Source of the DNA: Pleurocapsa minor HA4230-MV1
GTDB lineage: Bacteria > Cyanobacteriota > Cyanobacteriia > Cyanobacteriales > Xenococcaceae
Assembly (NCBI GenBank): GCA_019359095.1
Contig: JAHHHZ010000027.1
Location: 62,001-126,000 of the forward strand
Reading direction: 5' to 3'
DNA length: 64,000 nucleotides
A program made the translations under genes and the position numbers. Every line of letters starts with the position of its first letter. Positions within the stretch are counted from its first letter, which is position 1. The notes beneath the pieces were generated by a model. That model was not told the DNA's origin. It saw nothing but the letters and a program-made list of their open reading frames with translations, and did not search any database. This document shows, one piece after another, positions 61,784 to 64,000 of this stretch.

Positions 61784-62110
61784 AAGTTGCTCTTAGCTGA
61801 TTTATTGTGACAATGTTAGTTTACAGATCTCCAATCAAGATAATCCAAAGTTTGTAAGAAAATAATGAGAGAATTCTAAGAATTTTCTTATAGAACAGGA
61901 AATACCTAGGTTTCCTCGGCTTATTCCACTTTCACAGGAGACGCTATCTGAAAAGTAATAATGCTCAAATATTTGGTACAGGAGCAAAAATTTTTGGGAT
62001 CTCACTCTTAAGATGTAAAGTCTAATTGCTTTAGATCCTGTTGAACATTGACCGTGGTAGAATCCTATATTATTGAAAAGGATTTATGATAAGTAAGGAC
62101 TTAAGTAAGT
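61784..62110. promoter_or_regulatory. Divergent region between sbtA and trxA
   Basis: 327 bp of gene-free DNA holding both promoters. No clear NdhR-type TCAATG/ATCAAT box was found by eye, and no Yfr1 (ACTCCTCACAC), although Yfr1 is often found next to trxA. TTGAC near 62049 and TATATT near 62067 look like promoter parts for trxA but are too close to pair. Confidence 0.35.
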
Positions 62111-62437
62111 ATGTCATCATCAGCCGCGCCAGTAACAGATGCTAGTTTTCCTGAAGAGGTTCTAGAAAGCTCAGTACCAGTTTTAGTAGACTTTTGGGCC
62201 CCTTGGTGCGGGCCATGCCGCATGGTTGCGCCAGTAGTCGATGAAATCGCCGAGCAGTACGACGGGCAAATCAAAGTTGTCAAGTTAAATACAGACGAAA
62301 ATCCCCAAGTTGCTAGTCAGTATGGTATTCGTAGCATTCCTACTTTAATGATCTTCAAAGATGGTCAACGAGTAGACATGGTAGTGGGCGCAGTACCCAA
62401 AACTACTTTGGCAACTACCATCGAAAAGTATCTTTAA
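62111..62437 (+). CDS. trxA: Thioredoxin (m-type)
   Basis: A 108-residue thioredoxin with the active site [13 protein letters not shown] (Cys33, Cys36), a cis-Pro in [10 protein letters not shown] and the usual C-terminal [16 protein letters not shown]. It reduces target disulfides and passes electrons from ferredoxin:thioredoxin reductase to carbon-metabolism enzymes. CcmM here keeps a redox Cys pair, one possible target. It is monocistronic. AAGTAAG lies before the ATG, a weak ribosome-binding site. Confidence 0.96.
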   Translation: MSSSAAPVTDASFPEEVLESSVPVLVDFWAPWCGPCRMVAPVVDEIAEQYDGQIKVVKLNTDENPQVASQYGIRSIPTLMIFKDGQRVDMVVGAVPKTTLATTIEKYL

Positions 62438-62863
62438 ATTTAGATATTTTTAGTTTGTCTCACAATAATTACAGCTCGATAGCTCTAGCAAATTAGATTA
62501 AAGATTAAAAATTTAGCTAGAGCTAATCAAAAACAAAAGCCAATTCTCAAGATTTGAACAGCAAAATCAAGAGTAACAACCAAGGCTAAGATTAATTTTT
62601 GACTTTAGTTATTTTCATTGAGCCAGCAAAGTCATCTAGGGTGTATTGCCCATTGACTCCACTCAAAAATTCGTCGGTTGCTTTTCTACATCCGCCCCAA
62701 TCGTGGTGGAGCAATCATCTCAAAAATATCATAGATAAATAGTCGGGTAGGACTGTTGTACATCAAGATTACTCTGTTTAAAGTTAATTATCTCCCTTAA
62801 TCGGCAACGGTTGCAGATTCAATTAAAATAAGTGATGATTGAAAGTCCTTATCATGCCTAACT
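62438..62863. other. 426-bp spacer between trxA and LOG gene
   Basis: AT-rich near trxA. The middle holds a short minus-strand coding remnant (see 62592-62711). The last 100 bp should contain the LOG-gene promoter. No RNA gene is recognised. Confidence 0.35.
62592..62711 (-). pseudogene. Possible remnant of a methyltransferase C-terminus
   Basis: The minus strand encodes about 37 residues between stops, including HHDWGGCRKATDEFLSG and YTLDDFAGSMKI. The first part resembles the C-terminal GCRKAVDEF signature of TylF-type SAM-dependent methyltransferases. The upstream part is broken by a stop (TGA) and no start is present, so if related, it is a decayed fragment. Family call is weak. Confidence 0.3.
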
Positions 62864-63928
62864 ATGGACGCATTTGCCAGTAACTCAAAGATTTTAGATC
62901 AACAGCTACAGCAACTACTTGTCGATTTAGCAAACCATCCCCAAGGTAAATTGATTCAAAGAGCTTTACAGGTACTACTGAGGGTTGCAGGGGAAGACAC
63001 AGAGCGTCTGGACTGGAAAATTTTAACTGCATCTCTAGAAGATTTAGAACAGGGGTTTAAAAAATTTTCTCCCTATCGCCATACCAGAAAAATCGCTATT
63101 TTTGGTTCTGCCAGAACTTCACCTCAGCAGCCAGAATATCAGGTAGCATCCGATTTTGCTCGTTGTATGACCCAAGCAGGGTTTATGGTCATTACAGGGG
63201 CAGGAGGGGGTATTATGCAGGCAGGAAACGAAGGTGCAGGTAGAGATAATTCTTTTGGCTTAAATATTAAACTTCCTTTTGAACAGGGTGCAAACTCCGC
63301 AATTAATGGGGATGATAAGCTGATTAATTTCAAATACTTCTTTACGCGGAAATTATTTTTCTTAAAAGAGAGTGATGCGATCGCTCTTTTTCCAGGAGGA
63401 TTTGGCACTCAAGACGAGGCATTTGAAACTCTGACTCTTTGTCAAACTGGTAAATATGGACCTGTACCGTTGGTGTTAGTGGATCGACCAGGGGGAGATT
63501 ACTGGCATTCTTGGAATGATTATATTTGCAATCAATTAGAAGCCAAGGGTCTAATTAGTCCCGAAGATTCTAGTTTATATACGATTACCGATCGCCTGGA
63601 TGTTGCTTGTCAGACCATCAAGAATTTTTATCGAGTGTACCATTCAAGTCGTTATATAGGCAAGCTGTTTGTCATACGCCTCAAACTAGAATTGTCAGAT
63701 CTGATGGTGGCAGAATTAAATCAAGAATTTAATGATATTCTCAGCCACGGAGAGATTAAGAAAAATATTGCTCTGCCTGAAGAACAGCAAGACTTGGAAG
63801 CTCTTGTTTTGCCACGCTTAAGCTTTTATTTTAACCAGAAAAGCTTTGGTCGTCTTTATCAGCTAATCAGTAAAATCAATCGTTTGGGGGATGCTTGTAA
63901 TGCCACCAAACACCCCGAAATTAAGTAG
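62864..63928 (+). CDS. LOG-family phosphoribohydrolase-like protein
   Basis: A 354-residue protein with a Rossmann-type LOG domain (TIGR00730). The nucleotide motif is VITGAGGGIMQAGNEGA and the signature PGGFGTQDEAFETLTL is complete (PGGFGT at 177-182). Family members release cytokinin-like bases from nucleotide monophosphates or act as AMP/PPi hydrolases. It has a roughly 70-residue helical N-terminal extension and a longer C-terminal part than minimal LOG proteins, the long form common in cyanobacteria. It is the last full gene of the window. Confidence 0.88.
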   Translation: MDAFASNSKILDQQLQQLLVDLANHPQGKLIQRALQVLLRVAGEDTERLDWKILTASLEDLEQGFKKFSPYRHTRKIAIFGSARTSPQQPEYQVASDFARCMTQAGFMVITGAGGGIMQAGNEGAGRDNSFGLNIKLPFEQGANSAINGDDKLINFKYFFTRKLFFLKESDAIALFPGGFGTQDEAFETLTLCQTGKYGPVPLVLVDRPGGDYWHSWNDYICNQLEAKGLISPEDSSLYTITDRLDVACQTIKNFYRVYHSSRYIGKLFVIRLKLELSDLMVAELNQEFNDILSHGEIKKNIALPEEQQDLEALVLPRLSFYFNQKSFGRLYQLISKINRLGDACNATKHPEIK

Positions 63929-64000
63929 TATTACTAGGGCAAGTGAAAATAAAGTAAATAATAAAAGACATATATTAAGCTTTGTATGGATATTTGCTGT

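Noticed and set aside
61784-62110. Yfr1 small RNA near trxA
   Set aside because: The conserved ACTCCTCACAC motif is not present in this region.

Overview
The window is a stretch of beta-cyanobacterial chromosome. The evidence is a form IB RuBisCO operon (rbcL-rbcX-rbcS), a beta-carboxysome operon (ccmK-L-M-N), NDH-1/CupB CO2-uptake genes, ntcB/cnaT nitrate control genes, pxcA, Ycf20, many HIP1 octamers (GCGATCGC) inside and between genes, and abundant 7-bp tandem repeats (STRR type). Intergenic DNA is AT-rich and full of small palindromic repeats, as in large-genome unicellular, baeocytous or filamentous cyanobacteria. The genus cannot be fixed from the sequence alone.

Layout. 1-8.5 kb: a partial membrane protein, an ABC-F ATPase, three small uncharacterised genes, a ccmK3-ccmK4 satellite shell-protein pair, ilvA and an LRAT-fold protein. 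8.9-11.2 kb: a methionine-salvage operon mtnD-mtnW-mtnB, where mtnW is a RuBisCO-like protein. 11.5-15.6 kb: a dynamin-like GTPase, csaB and a coiled-coil protein. 15.6-18.6 kb: a MITE-like element, then ntcB-cnaT and a homolog of the vitamin B12 chaperone MMADHC (CblD). 18.7-28 kb: an RRM RNA-binding protein, Ap4A phosphorylase, ribF, an SDR, a secreted GH9 cellulase and lpdA. 28.2-42.4 kb: tRNA-Ala, hisF, rbcS/X/L, ccmN/M/L/K1/K2/K2 and the divergent ndhF4-ndhD4-cupB, an almost unbroken CO2-concentrating-mechanism (CCM) island. 42.5-47.2 kb: a MerR regulator, tRNA-Phe, a metallothionein, ispG, a DUF2243 protein and thiC with a TPP riboswitch. 47.3-52.3 kb: a HEPN/MNT toxin-antitoxin pair, an APH-fold kinase, a second MITE copy, and a PhnD-like lipoprotein / haem-HAMP receptor / Ser-Thr kinase group. 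52.6-64 kb: glycerate kinase, Ycf20, DUF3611, RNase P RNA next to RNase III, a two-component pair, pxcA, the sbtA-sbtB-beta-carbonic anhydrase operon, trxA and a LOG-family protein.

The window serves inorganic-carbon use at several levels: Na+/HCO3- import (SbtA, gated by SbtB), CO2 conversion to HCO3- (NDH-1 with CupB), proton balance (PxcA), the carboxysome shell and its assembly proteins, RuBisCO with its chaperone, and photorespiratory glycerate recovery (GlyK). A strong terminator separates the ccm operon from rbcLXS.

The least-described items are: the MMADHC-type protein in the ntcB-cnaT locus, which keeps the cysteine expected to bind cobalt; the lipoprotein/haem-receptor/kinase group, whose receptor ends at its HAMP domain; the MITE pair and the nested palindromic modules, one with an apparent empty site inside the same window; a triplicated ccmK in the main operon; and an SbtB that lacks the C-terminal redox loop.
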